The notes: generated from the letters alone by a model not told the origin. Positions 10,236 to 21,340 are shown, counted from the first letter of the stretch. The stretch: 64,000 bases of DNA from Ectobius pallidus (GCA_964059195.1 CAXKWD010000006.1:12888530-12952529); one strand, 5' to 3'. Made by a program: numbers and translations.

Positions 10236-11456
10236 GAAACCTCCATCCTTCAATTATAAACTCGGTGTTCTCATTTTGAACCCCGACGAGCCCTTGTTAC
10301 AATATCTTTAAACGTCTTTTTTTAAGGAAAAGAAACTATCCACAACAAGCTAAGTTTACAAACATGCATTACTGATAGAATCGCCATTATCTTTGCTTAT
10401 TTACGCAGAATCATTGAAAATGAGTGAAAGACTGAGCTCATTAGCAGTAAAATTGCAGAACTTTTACTAAAAAAATATTGTATGCACCACGTACGCAAAA
10501 ACTTTATCGGGCTCATCCAGTATTTCAGCTGTACACTATATAGCATTACACAATCAACAGAATATTCCAAATGTAATAAGCAGGGCCCGGATTTTAATGA
10601 CATGTCATCTTTTTATTAATGCTGCATAGACATTGCCAACTTGTGGATAAATCCTAATCATCGCCTCTAGATTATAGAAATGCATTTTTATTGGGTAATT
10701 TTTTGTAATTTTATGCAATTTTATATTTTTAGGACATTTATTTCAATTTTAGGTCATTATTTTGTCATTTTCATGTCACTTTTTCCTTATTTAGTCATTT
10801 TCATGCATTTACATTAAGTGTATTAACTTCTTTTTTCGTCGCTAGCGGTGCTGTCTTTGAAGTGTTGTTTGTTTAACACAAGAAGGAAAAATTCGGTTTT
10901 AAAGTGTTGACATGTCTCAGTCGAAGTGAGAATCAAAGAAACGCCTAAATGTTATATTGTATTACTATTGTTATTAGATTGACTTGGCACCAGAGTCTGC
11001 CACCTGCTTCGATTTGAGAGTGCAAACTACTGTTTACCCTCAATAAACAACAACATAATCCAGCACACCACAAAAGGATGTGCCGAAATTTGACTCGCCA
11101 GTGCCTCAGTGCCAGTATAAATTTCTGTGAGAAAAGAACATTCACAACATTACAGTTATTTACATTTTTTACAATTATGTACAAACTAGTGCCAGGCCTT
11201 TCCAACTGAGGTGCTTCCGCGACGCAGGCCAGCACCGGTGTAGCACCAGAGCTAGAGGAAGCTCCACAGGTCTAGCAAGCGTTCAGCTTACGAAAACAAT
11301 ATTATTAATAACAATTTTGTGAACACATGAAACCACCATTTATTCTCTACCTCTATTGTTTGTGAACATTTAGAATTGAAGTAGATTGTTAACATCGTTT
11401 TGCCGCAATTAATTGACCAATATTGCGTACAATCGATTTGGCAATGGAAATTTAAA

Positions 11457-11792
11457 GTAGAGTAGGATTACCTCCACAACGTCTCTGGGTTTTTACGTAT
11501 ATACCTTAGGAGCGAGTCTCACCGCTCGTAGAGTTCCTGGCTAGGGGAGGTAGCTGCACCCTGATTGGCTTTCCCACTCCACGTGTTGTCTGTCTCTGTC
11601 TATGCGGCATTATCCCTCCACTCAACTATTACAGTATTTTCTACCACTGGAAACGTGGAGCATGATCTTTACTCTCTGCCTAGCAGTAGGTCACTGATCT
11701 TACGCGCAGAGAATTACGAGACGTAACGAGAAGCTCGCTGGCTGGGTTAGTCTTCAAGGCCAGAGACGTTGTGGGAGTAATCCTACTCTACA
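11457..11792. mobile_element. Third-level TIR element
   Basis: GTAGAGTAGGATTACCTCCA at the left and its inverse (TGTAGAGTAGGATTACTCCC) at the right continue through ACAACGTCTCTGG, giving arms of about 33 bp around a 336-bp non-coding element. I found no clear target duplication, so the class is open and the boundaries may be off by a few bases. Confidence 0.65.
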
Positions 11793-11797
11793 GCCCT

Positions 11798-12055
11798 CTA
11801 AGGCAACATCAGACAGAGAAGTCCTGGTTTTACTTTTTTTGTTATATTCGTAATTGAAAACATCTGTTCGCATGCATAAGTTGTCTGGAACACTGGCGTA
11901 AATTTTAAGCAAGGGCGTGAAGTTTGGGAAATTTCTGTGGATGAATACCTATAGTAAAATGAAAGCGAATCGCCGGTGAAGTGGTAGTAGTCTATCTGTA
12001 TTTTTATCACACATGGAAACAAGATGGTTATTTTCAAGACAAAATATGGCGTCAT
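11798..12055 (-). pseudogene. hAT transposase C-terminal fragment
   Basis: The 85-codon minus frame contains VFQTTYACEQMFSITNI followed by a short basic stretch (TKKVKPGLL). This is the hAT family signature around the last catalytic glutamate and the start of the dimerisation region; compare FGSTYSCEQAFSGMN in the hAT element at 46091. Stops and the missing upstream catalytic region show decay. Its position inside the TIR pair at 11191-12495 supports that element being hAT. Confidence 0.7.
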
Positions 12056-12914
12056 AAATATTCAATTTGAGGTGCCATATCATTAATTTCTTTGAATGGG
12101 CATTGCATTCATCGTAGAATTTCTGTAACGACGTCTGATACTATCCGAAGTTTTCGTAAATAGACAAATTTAATTACTTTAATGAAAGAAAATTGACAAA
12201 ATTTCCGGCTTTCAGTTGATCTTTAAATAATAAATTCTGCATTTTGAAAGCCTTAATTCTGTCACACATGGTGCTAATTAACTAATTTCTCCCTTGCAAC
12301 TAAATATATAAATCATTTAAATAAGACGTTTCATCCACCAAGAAAGCGAGGTCAGCCACCCATTGTTCTGTTTGACGCACACACATGCAGTAGCACCGGC
12401 CTTTACATGCATGGGGAAGGAGAGCACCGGGCTGCCGTTGGATGCTGCGATGGTGCGCACCAGCGCAGAGTGCTGGAGTTGGAAAGGCCTCTTCTAGTAT
12501 ATAACTTTGTGTGTACAATAATAAATTGTATAAATAAAATATAAGGTTTTATGTCATTTTTTAATAAAAATTAAGTCATTTTCTTTAAAATTTAGGGTAA
12601 TTTTATAGGTAATTTTTCAAGCAACTTTACGTCATCAGAATCCGGGCCCTGGTAATAAGCATTTCCCAGCACTATAATTTAATTTTAAAAATAATCTAGA
12701 TGGACTCCGAACTAGCGAATATTACGATGAATTCCTTTCGAGTCTATTTATTATGTAAGTTTAAAAAGATCGGAAATTTTGGAAAGTCTAATCTAATGGA
12801 ATTATGAATTATTTTAGGCTATTGTAATTGGTATGAGAGGAATTTTACAATTGCTTTCAGTTTAACGTGATTCCAGTTGGGATTTTATGTCTCGTGATAA
12901 TTATTCTCGTTTGG

Positions 12915-13045
12915 ATTTAAACGTTTGATATCGACCAATAACGTTTAGCAATTCCTCGGATATAGACCAATCACGATTGTTTATCCTATAATAACCTTCC
13001 TCGGATCGCAAGGATGTAATTTTATCTGACAAAACGTCAGTTAGT
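12915..13045. repeat. Dispersed repeat, second copy of 6296-6425
   Basis: It shares TTTGATATCGACCAATAACG and the following roughly 100 bp with the other copy in the same orientation. Confidence 0.5.
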
Positions 13046-13289
13046 TACTGGAAACGTAAGGTATCAACGTGCGGTGACTAATACGTCTCATGCTGCCATT
13101 GACCAGAAAGAAAACACGTTATTTTATACAACATAACTTGTTTGGAAATTAGAATAATATAAATGTACATTGATTAAAAACACAATTTCGATTGGGTGGA
13201 AGCCAGTTCGTGTGCTTTTATTCTGTTCTGCTGTTAGCTTACCTGAATTATGTTAACGATGTCTTATATGCACAAACTCGAACTCGAAT

Positions 13290-13530
13290 CGATTCATGGA
13301 TGGTTGATTCATAGTAGGCCGTGATCTCGCAGCTGTTGGTTTTATTTTTATATAACAAAGCACAAAAGTAATCATTATTTGTATAATCAGTTACATTTTT
13401 ATTCATGGAATAGTCTTAAAAATCGAACTCGAGTTTACGAGTTGCATCAGATAAATTCATTCCTGCTGCGCAGTCGCGAATCTATCGATAAACTCGTCAA
13501 CTGTCGTGGGATTACCTATGATGATATAAT
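13290..13530 (-). repeat. Dispersed repeat, inverted relative to 39615-39838
   Basis: The order CCGTGATCTCGCAGCTGTTG ... TTCATGGAATAGTCTTA ... AATCTATCGATAAACTCGTC ... GTGGGATTACCTATGATGATA is found reverse-complemented at 39615-39838. Family unknown. No open frame is conserved between the two. Confidence 0.65.
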
Positions 13531-14637
13531 TTCTCGTATGATAATATATTGAAAAGTTCTAGCAGGAATAATTTTTGCATTAATTAATTTGGACTATAAC
13601 CTCTTTTAGGATTTGTCAAAGCCCTTTCATCAAGTTTTAGAGATTTTTAGAATGAATTTTGCATAATTTCTTACATCTGAGTTTTATACACATAAAACAA
13701 GATATTTGATCTAGTGTGTATGTATAAAATAAAAAGTGCATAAACTTCATTAAATTACTCAATAATTTAGCTCTATTTGTAACTTAAAAAGAAACATGTC
13801 GGGTAGGCTGTATTGGAGACGCGGTCGCAAGGCAGGTGAAACGTCTTGTGCGGGCTACCTAAATCTTTTCCCTACAACTTTGTCGCTGGAAGTTTTTACG
13901 TGGACCTATAGAACGAAATTTAGCCAGCGACGACATTTTTCAGTGCAAAAATGAAAAATACTCTCACCTTGTCTGACAATTTATTTTTTTGTAATCACAA
14001 TTTTTAAAATATTGGTAAATCCAAAGAATCAGCATTGCCTATAAGAACAAACGAATAATTGAGATTTTTTTCATCACAATTGTTTCAAGTTTACTGTATG
14101 TTTTACTGTTCGGAACGAAAAATATGTTAAAATTTTCGATTAAACAAAAAATCCCAATTTTTATTATTTAAACAAAAGGAAACAAAAATATAAGCTTTCC
14201 GAGTCTACCATCATGTTCTTCATAAAATTTCATACAGAAATGCATGTTTTTATTTCACTTTGGTCATATTGTGAAAATAGACCGCGCGCTTGATTCTCCC
14301 ATATGAATAACATGGGCCATAAGAGCCCATTGTGCCTTCACGACGTGAAAACCACTTTAGTATGAAACGGTTTGTTTTCATAATTGCAATAAGTAGAAAA
14401 GGTAGTATGTATTGGCCTATTCGCTTCTCATGTGTTACGGCATATATTGTGTTAAAGCTTTAATATTATTATAGCTATCCCTATAATTTAACATAATTAT
14501 ATTCCCTGTTCAATTTGTACAACTGAAGCAAGGCGTAAATTTACAGACAACTGACTACATACATAACCTACTCAATTCAGTACTAAGAATAGAACAAGCT
14601 TACTGAGGCCGTGGCTGCTACATTCATTTGTCCAGAC
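13531..14637. other. Unassigned AT-rich region
   Basis: About 1.1 kb with no recognised coding motif, tRNA box or paired termini. Confidence 0.4.
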
Positions 14638-14641
14638 TTAA

Positions 14642-15636
14642 GGGGGGAACATACAGCTTTCGGTGAAATTCATAGGTGAGAAATAGGTGAATTTCATAAT
14701 TTTTTTCTCAACAATGAATTGCTCTACAGTCTTGCAATCTGACATACTCTTTATTGACTACTTCTACAATTGCATACTATTTTTCAAAATTAATCAATTA
14801 CGGGTAATTATCGTTTACAAATGACAGCCATGTTTCATGCACTGAAATGCCGTTTCCTTGACAACTTCCACAAATATCAATATTTCTGAGTGATTATTTT
14901 TTGTGTATTCGTTAATATCAATTGAATAACAATGTCTACAATCATTCATTTAACATTAATCTTTTTAAATATATATAAGATATATGAATACCGCATATAT
15001 ATATATATACACCTTAATGAAAATGAAAATTTAAACAAATTGATTTTTAAAGTACTTACACTGTAAATATTCAAAAAATTGTAGATGTTGTTGTTCATAT
15101 GAGATTGCAAATGGATAGAAAAAAGAATCACACGACCATATTGCCATTTGTGGAAATTATCAGGGAAACGGCATTTCAGTGCACGAAACGTGGCTGCCAT
15201 TTTGTAACGATAATTACCTATAGCTATAACAGTTTAGTTAATTTTGAAAATAGTATGCAATTGTAGAAATAGTCAATAAAGAGTATGTCAGATTGCAAGG
15301 TAGTACAGCAATTGGACCACATTCTGCAGAAAGGAATCAACCCTCAAATTTAAAAACCAGAGTAGATGCTAAATTTTTTCTACTGAACTATATAGTTACG
15401 TTGTGCAAACTAACCAACCCACTTCATCCATTTATATGCCATCTATGGAGCAAAAACACACTGAAAAGATCCAGTGGCTTTTTATTTAACTTTAAATGCC
15501 TGTGTTTTGGCTTAAAAATCATGTGGGTTGGTTCCTTTCTCCAGAATGTCGTCCATTATTCATTGCCGAGGGAAAAAAATAATGAAATTCACCTATTTCT
15601 CACCTGTGAATATTACCGAAAGCTGAATGTTCCCCC
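14642..15636. mobile_element. TTAA-flanked long-arm element, copy 2 (complete)
   Basis: TTAA lies on both sides (14638-14641, 15637-15640). The termini GGGGGGAACATACAGCTTTC and its imperfect inverse are followed by arms in which the left half (to about 14880) is repeated inverted in the right half (about 15120-15300 and 15585-15636), including ATGCCGTTTCC and GGTAATTATCG blocks. About 280 bp (15300-15585) interrupts the right arm only and may be a secondary insertion. No transposase is present. TTAA targets fit piggyBac or Kolobok. Confidence 0.78.
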
Positions 15637-15871
15637 TTAAAGCTCTTCCAATTGCAGGTGGTTTTAGAAAGTGACCCCTTAGGCAGATTTTATAGACGTT
15701 AAAACCTTAAAAGTTATACTTTATCTTTTTCCTCTTTTCCATATAAAAATGAAAACTTATACAAAATTAACGTATTATAACGTACTGATTATTGAGAAAG
15801 TCTATAATTTATTTTTCAGAATAAGGACGGAATGGAGTAAAGAAGATTCTCAGAAAAGGGGTGAAAACTAC

Positions 15872-16514
15872 GAAGGTGGATCGAAAAGTAACGCACAATA
15901 ATTTTTTTCTACGTTGATATTGCGGCTGGGATGTCGAACTTTCACCAAGATGGAGTTTGAAGCTTCCGCTACGGACGCTATTATGTTTTCATGTGTAGCT
16001 CTAGCGAGAGAAGCGTGAAGTATGCAACAAATATGGCGCGCATGTTACTATCGCCCACTTGTGAAGAGCAGCAAGGTATAGTACGATTTTTATGGGCTAA
16101 AAGGCATAACCCGAGTGAAATGCGTGGCGTGTAATGGGGATGACTGTGTGCTCGCCACTCATGTTGCTGCAGCTGTTCGTGAGAAAATCAAACTTGTTTG
16201 AGAGATGCTCCAACACCGTTGGATTTTCATTTCTTTGGTCCCATGAAGAAATTTCTGGCCGGTAAACGCTTTGCATCAGATGCAGAGGTGAAAACAGCAG
16301 TCCGCAGATGGCTATACTCCAACCGAACGAACTTCTATGAACAGGGTATTTTGAAACTGATATCACGACGGGAGAAATGTGTTCAGAAACTTGGCGACTA
16401 TATAGAAAAACAGACGAAAGATGTCCCTTCATGTGTGCATTTGTTTGTAATTGTACCTATTAAACTTTTTGTAAAAAAATATATATATTGTGCGTTACTT
16501 TTCGACGCACTTAG
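15872..16514 (+). mobile_element. Internally deleted mariner (TIRs, TA target)
   Basis: The ends share TCGAAAAGTAACGCACAAT in inverted orientation within TIRs of about 28 bp, with TA at 15870-15871 and 16515-16516. At 643 bp it is about half a full mariner. It keeps the start and the end of the transposase gene and lacks the middle. Confidence 0.88.
16033..16430 (+). pseudogene. Mariner transposase, N- and C-terminal remnants joined by deletion
   Basis: The ATG at 16033 opens MARMLLSPTCEEQQGIVRF then LWAKRHNPSEM, the first DNA-binding helices of mariner transposases, and ends within 40 codons. After a deletion, 16198 onward gives DFHFFGPMKKFLAGKRF, a VRRWLYS segment and KLGDYIEK, the mariner C-terminus. 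The DFHFFGP segment matches the last catalytic motif region, but the central domain with the first two catalytic aspartates is gone. It cannot make an active enzyme but may be mobilised in trans. Confidence 0.8.
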
Positions 16515-16960
16515 TATCTTAGTTCTCGATTGTAGATAACTTATCAAGCAATAGCTTCCTGTGAGGAGCAGTAATTTGCATTACAGAAAGTGTTCTAAGC
16601 ATAGTTATTACGAATGCTTAACGTGATATTATTACAGGAAACATTTTTATGAGAGCTGGAAACCCATAAAATAGTATATCCTGTGGTACCAAGAATATAT
16701 GAGCCAGTGACGTAATCATGCAAAATTACGAGACAATATTTCTTCTAACATGATGTAAGTATGCGAAATGATATATAAGCAATAAGCTGTTCTGACATAC
16801 TGTGGCATTGCTACATACGTTTTCCTTATAGCACACTGCTTTACCGACATTGATGCTTATATTGTGTTTAACTGGAGACCATTCCGCTTTTCATTTGTAA
16901 TATCCTAAACTGGTTTTTAGCTAAATAATTAAATACTCTTATACTGTTGTAGATAATCAC

Positions 16961-18113
16961 TAGGGCAAAATATTTAATGAGCATAAAATAGTGAAAAAAT
17001 GCAAAATAAAAAATGTATTTATGACCTAAAGATAGTGAAAAAATGACAATTTAAAAAAAAAAATACCAATAAATTTACCGTAATCACTTATAATTAGTTT
17101 TTTTTTTAAATAATGAATTACTAAAAGCAATTTAATGGATAATAAAGCGCTATATATAAATTTACAATATAAAACACACTTATTTTCTTACTAAAGAAGT
17201 AAGTAAATTTCCTACTACGTGGACACCCGTAGCGAAAAAGAAATTCTTTCTGAACTGGCATGACCATCAAATTGCCCCTAGCAAATATGTGCCATTTAAA
17301 AAGAAAGAAAAAGATATTGCTACAAGACAAACTGCTATGATGTTTACAATAAACTTGAATTAAAATGAACTGTGAACACTTGGCGGAGATTCTCAAATAA
17401 AGACGATTGTCTGTTTCCTGAAAGTAACAATTTGTACATGGAAAAGCTCCACTCTACCTCCACCGAAACATGACTTAAAATGCCGAAAATGACCTAAAAT
17501 TGCCAAAAAATGACTTCTCTCTTGAAATTAGCTAGAAATGCTAAATACAGCAAAAATTCAAAAACAAATTGCCCTTACTTATGGCCGGTTTCTATAAACT
17601 CGCGAATTACCTATGGGTAAATTATCTAATGCACAGAATTTACACAATTTACACAAGAATAACACCACACAAACACAAATAATTTAAAGATAGCAATCAC
17701 TTACACTTGTGGCGAGTTTCTAGATAAATGTCCTCTAGGTAAATATGAAAATGACAGAAAAAATGTTCCTACAAACTCGGGCTAGATCTGTCCAAGGGTA
17801 AATCTTTGGGTTAATTTGTCCTTTCATGGATGGCTGGATAAAATTTAACCTTTCATAGGATCAATAACAATGAGAATCAAAGCCTTCTGAATTAAATTAA
17901 CTGTACAACTCCAAGGCCTTGCTCATTATACCATTGTAGGTTAAATGGAACTAATTTGTCCATGGGTAATTTACCCATAGGTAATTCACAAGTTTGTAGA
18001 AACCGGGCATTAATCAATTATTTCATGATACACATTTATAGCCTATATTAGATTCGAGTTATCTTTCAACCTTCATATAAAAAAGATGCAAAATCATCAA
18101 ATGCCATGCCCTA
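16961..18113. mobile_element. hAT MITE family A, copy 2, interrupted by a Harbinger MITE
   Basis: Ends TAGGGCAAAATATTTAATGA and (inverted) TAGGGCATGGCATTTGATGA. The 8-bp duplication ATAATCAC/ATAACCAC (one mismatch) lies at 16953-16960 and 18114-18121. Without the insertion at 17582-18009 it is about 722 bp. It is in opposite orientation to copy 1. The block around GGCACATATTTGCTAGGGGC and the AGGTCATTTT words are shared with 2330 and 44640. Confidence 0.88.
17582..18009. mobile_element. PIF/Harbinger-type MITE (TIR TGSCCGGTTTCTAYAAACT, TSD tta)
   Basis: A 428-bp element with inverted ends TGGCCGGTTTCTATAAACT / TGCCCGGTTTCTACAAACTT, arms of about 40 bp including GAATTACCTATGGGTAAATT, and a TTA duplication (17579-17581, 18010-18012). 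The uninterrupted site is visible in the related family A copy near 40310. A 3-bp TTA target and GGSCCGGTTT-like ends fit PIF/Harbinger. No coding capacity. Confidence 0.88.
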
Positions 18114-18186
18114 ATAACCACGTAAGAAATGCGTTAAAGTTTATCACGATTTCACAGAATTCACTGGGAATAAATTATGTTAGTAT

Positions 18187-18580
18187 ATGATTTGCTTAAT
18201 TGTAAGTATTCCACGCCTAAAGAAACTCAAGAGCTCATCGCATCATTCGGTCGGGAACATCTCCCTACAATCCGGATTTGGCACCAAGCGATTTTCATAT
18301 TTTCTTTATCTGAATAAATTCCTTGGTATAACACATTTAAACGATGACGATGTTTTGAAACAAGAAGTGCAGACTTGGCTTTCATCACAGGCGGCATCAT
18401 TCTTTGACGGAAGCATACTAAAACTGGTTTCTCGTTACGACAACTTCCTGAATAACGGAGGTGACTATGTGGAGAAGTAGTGTACGGTAATGATTGTTAA
18501 TAAAGTATTTGGAAAATTATGTTCTATTATTTTTTAAATTATCGGTACTTAACCTACTTCAAAAACACGCCTCGTACACA
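18187..18580 (+). pseudogene. Mariner 3' end with transposase C-terminal remnant
   Basis: About 18265-18480 carries decayed mariner C-terminal coding: FSYFLYLNKFLGITHLNDDD, then EVQTWLSSQAASFFDGSILK, then DNFLNNGGDYVEK and a stop at 18478-18480. The upstream catalytic part is absent. The 3' side runs into ACACGCCTCGTA near 18575, the usual end of one mariner group. The 5' end was not found. Confidence 0.7.
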
Positions 18581-18830
18581 CACTCTTTCGAAATGAAAAT
18601 TAATTATTTAAGGGACATATTTGAGTCTCTCGTGATATGATTCTAGAGTTCTTGTGTTTCTTTATATCTTTGCAAAATCTTTGGTTATTTTTAATGCATT
18701 CAAGAATCGAATATCCGATAGAATTTTTTATACCCTATGCTCTTGTTCGAACATTCTCTTCACTCAGCTTATCGTGTTTACGACAGTGAAATTTACTTAC
18801 GTGTGAATTTTAACTATTATACGAGGGCGG
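18581..18830. other. Unassigned spacer
   Basis: No recognised feature. Confidence 0.35.
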
Positions 18831-18831
18831 T

Positions 18832-19045
18832 GTCGTGCACAAGAGCACACGTGCACATCGGCAGCACAGTCGCATTTTCGTGCACATCGGCATAGTACTG
18901 TATTTTTATCTTGTAATATTATCGTGCTCATCGCCACACACCGCGTTGTGGGTAGGGGTGGACATAGAGACTCAAACCTACAGCCTCCTTCACCACGGCT
19001 CCAAGGCAGCACCCCTTAGCTACCACGGCTAATGAAACCGGCCGT
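18832..19045 (-). mobile_element. tRNA-derived SINE (minus strand), type S4
   Basis: The minus strand reads a tRNA-like head, AGCCGTGGTAGCTAAGGGGT then GGAGGCTGTAGGTTTGAGTC, followed by a unique body with TGTGTGGCGATGAGCACGAT and repeated GTGCACATCGGCA words. The body recurs in the opposite orientation at 20316-20440. I infer a SINE from the A/B-box-like head; no target duplication was found. Confidence 0.55.
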
Positions 19046-19066
19046 TGATATCGTAGATAGGTTGTC

Positions 19067-19091
19067 AGGTTAGGTTAGGTTAGGTTAGGTT
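19067..19091. repeat. Interstitial (TTAGG)n tract, about 5 units
   Basis: AGGTTAGGTTAGGTTAGGTT-type sequence, the insect telomere unit, in the middle of the window. Most likely a short internal tract. Confidence 0.8.
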
Positions 19092-19179
19092 GGGTTCATT
19101 CAAAGTCTCATACAATCGCAGGCAGATACTTCAAGAATGATTTCTAAACAATACAATTATAATATTAATGTACACAGTA

Positions 19180-20228
19180 TCTAATATATAAAGTCGAATG
19201 TGTGTTTGTGGATATGTGGGTTTGTGGATATGTGGGTTTGTATGTATGTATGTTCCTTATACAAATCTACATTTCTTCACCAATTTGTACAAAATTTTGC
19301 ACACATACCCAGTTAAGCCCGGGAAGTAACGTGGTCAACATTAAAATTCAAATAAAATACTCCTTCCCTTGAAAATTATATAATTTCTGGGAATATTATA
19401 CTGAAAAAAAATGAAATGCTGTTCAGTTCACATGACAACAGTGAATTGTTTACTGTGATTACATAGGGCCTTGGCAACTATATAGCCTAATGCTGGACTT
19501 TAACGAATTATGATTCCATCGATGTAATATATTGGCGAAAATAATTACTGAAAATGAAATCCACGAAAATAAAGCACAGTGTGATGTAGTCACATAACTT
19601 TCTCTACCCTCGACATAAGAAATATTTACTCACTTCACATTTTGATGTAGAATAAGAGGTCGTATTGCAGGGACAACTTAAGTGTGTGAGTATGCTATAT
19701 CAGAAGTCTGTAAATAATCCTTTCCGCTGATAAGTTATCCATACCTGTAGGCTTTGTATTAGTTGATAAATAGGGATGTTTATCATAGGCCCTAAGCATG
19801 GGATGGAACATTTTCAGTCCTATGCTCGCAGTATATTATGTCCTGGGTTTTAGGGGAGGAAAGTATGAAAGTGATACTGCATTTCTCTTTTATTTCAGCC
19901 CCGAAACGGTTGTATGGTAACATGAGAATGAGAAATAAAATGTTCCGTCAAGTCAATACAGTCTTATGTAATTTATGTTTCTTCTTATTTCAACCCCTCC
20001 CAGGCATGATGTGTAGAAGCAACGGATGCAGCATTCGACATCCTCTATGAGCCATAAAAAGCTATGTCTAGCGTTTTCTGATGGAATAGTTTGATAAATC
20101 TTTTTCTTCATTTCAAGTTCTACATACATATTATACAAGGACCTAGAGTTTCAAAATCGAAAGTTCACCATAAGTTAATTTCAAATTAAAAAATACAAAG
20201 CCCGGGCGACGCCGGCCTTTTCAGCTAG
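19180..20228 (+). mobile_element. Helitron, non-autonomous (plus strand)
   Basis: It begins TCTAATATATAAAGTCGAAT and ends TTTTCAGCTAG before T, the Helitron TC...CTRR pattern with A/T flanks and no inverted repeats. A GC-rich potential hairpin (GCCCGGGCGACGCCGGCC) lies about 12 bp before the end. The body from about 19830 (GAAAGTGATACTGCATTTCT, CCCCGAAACGG, GAGCCATAAAAAGCTATG) recurs reverse-complemented in the tandem Helitrons at 36360-37983. No Rep/helicase coding is seen. Confidence 0.78.
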
Positions 20229-20315
20229 TGTATCTATAATAATAAAATGATGTGTTTTTCTTTCTGTCTATCTAGCAGTTACTGTGAACTCCATTGCATT
20301 CAATACGATAATGTA

Positions 20316-20440
20316 ATTCCAACTTTGTCTCTATGTCCACCCCTACGAAGGGTGTGTGGCGATGAGCACGATGATATTGCAAGATAAAAATAATATGCCG
20401 ATGTGCACGAAAATGCTATTGTGCCGACGTGCACGCAACC
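20316..20440 (+). mobile_element. SINE type S4 fragment, 5'-truncated
   Basis: It matches the body of 18832-19045 in opposite orientation (TCTATGTCCACCCCTACG, TGTGTGGCGATGAGCACGAT, ATGCCGATGTGCACGAAAAT). The tRNA-like head is missing. It ends where the palindromic mariner begins. Confidence 0.6.
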
Positions 20441-21110
20441 ACGAGGGCCGCCCACAAAGTAAGTTTCCCTAGGGACGTTTAAACAAACAAAACAAAATTT
20501 CATGGAAATATTTATTGCAACAGATATAGCAAGTGTTCAACTATTTTACAACACATTCCACGGTAAGCCGTGGGACCAACTTTCGAACACTTGTGTCGTA
20601 GTAGTCAGCCGCCTGGGATTGAACCAATGTGTGACAACCATCTCCGCTTCTCTGTCATTCTGTATCTTTTATTGAGATGTAGGAAAAGATGGAAATCACT
20701 GGGAGTGAGGTCCGGGCTGTAGGGTGGATGTTGAAACATGACCTAGCCTAACTTTTGCAAGAGACTTGCAGGGAGGTGTTGAAATCTCCATCCTACAGCT
20801 CGGACCGCACACCCAGAGATTTTCATCTTTTCCTACCCTCAAGTAATGGCAGTGAACGACAGAGAATTGTAGAGATTGACAGAGATAAGGACAAGATTAT
20901 TACACAAAGGTTCAAATTCCAGGCGCGCACTTCTGCGACATAAGTGTTCAAAAGTTGGTCCCACGTATGGCAAATCTCTCAGTTCCGGTGGCGAATATGT
21001 TAAAACATAGCTGAACACTTGCTGTATCTGTTGCAACAAATATTTCCATGAAATTGTGTTTTGTTTGTGTAAACGGCCCCTGGGAAGCTTACTTTGTGGA
21101 CGGACCTCGT
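20441..21110. mobile_element. Palindromic (fold-back) mariner derivative, copy 1
   Basis: The two halves are inverted copies of the same mariner 3' end: each starts ACGAGG(G/T)CCG(C/T)CCACAAAG and runs inward through TTCATGGAAATATTT, the GTGGGACCAAC region and a GGAAAAGATGGAAATCACTG block to a centre near 20765. The right half encodes PSYSSDRTPRDFHLF (about 20790-20830), a decayed version of the mariner catalytic motif. The left half is its mirror. Related palindromes occur at 31776-32191 and 34841-35625, so this is a family. Confidence 0.8.
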
Positions 21111-21119
21111 ATGTTTCAA

Positions 21120-21340
21120 AATTGAAGTCAATATTTCTAGCAATAACATAGGCCTACTCTCATTTTCGCAAAAGGCCGATGCCCACCACAAATAGGTGTG
21201 TAAATGGACATGTTTCCATTCGTGGGGTACAGAAGACTTTCCAAAATGTTTATTAATCATTTACAGGAGGGATTTTGCAAGGTGTCAAACGTAGTAGCCT
21301 ATTCATACCGAACGTTTGGAAAAGAGTTTAATTGGCAATA
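21120..21340. other. Unassigned spacer
   Basis: No recognised feature. Confidence 0.35.

Larger units (their letters stand above)
9411..10301 (+). mobile_element. Solo LTR of a gypsy-type LTR retrotransposon (TSD atat)
   Basis: An 891-bp segment starts TGTGACAAAG and ends CCTTGTTACA, so the ends are TG...CA with short imperfect inverted repeats TGTRACA. The 4-bp duplication ATAT lies at 9407-9410 and 10302-10305. It is far more GC-rich than its surroundings. A TATA box (CTATATATAG, 9701-9710) and an AATAAA signal (10230-10235) put U3, R and U5 in plus orientation. No internal gag-pol lies on either side, so it is a solo LTR left by LTR-LTR recombination. Assignment to the gypsy group rests on duplication length and general look. 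Confidence 0.8.
11191..12495 (-). mobile_element. Decayed hAT element nested in family B
   Basis: The ends read AGGCCTTTCCAACT in inverted orientation (about 11193 and 12492). The pre-insertion allele at 5168-5190 supports an inserted block, and CTAGT is repeated at both junctions, so at least 5 bp of target duplication remain. The minus strand carries the transposase C-terminal fragment at 11798-12055. A third element sits inside at 11457-11792. Confidence 0.75.
10581..12651. mobile_element. hAT MITE family B, copy 2, interrupted (TSD gtaataag)
   Basis: The ends CAGGGCCCGGATTTTAATGA and (inverted) CAGGGCCCGGATTCTGATGA match copy 1. The exact 8-bp duplication GTAATAAG lies at 10573-10580 and 12652-12659. 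The body aligns with 4552-5318 except for an insertion at 11191-12495, which splits the ACAAACTAGT/TATAACTTTG junction that is continuous in copy 1 near 5168-5190. Confidence 0.92.

Noticed and set aside
15293..15640. 115-codon plus-strand gene
   Set aside because: Part of it is the right arm of the TTAA-flanked element and the rest is its internal insertion. No motif is recognised.
18187..18480. Functional mariner transposase
   Set aside because: Only the C-terminal quarter is present, with frame breaks. The catalytic aspartates are absent.
19067..19091. Chromosome end (telomere)
   Set aside because: Only about five TTAGG units with ordinary repeat DNA on both sides.
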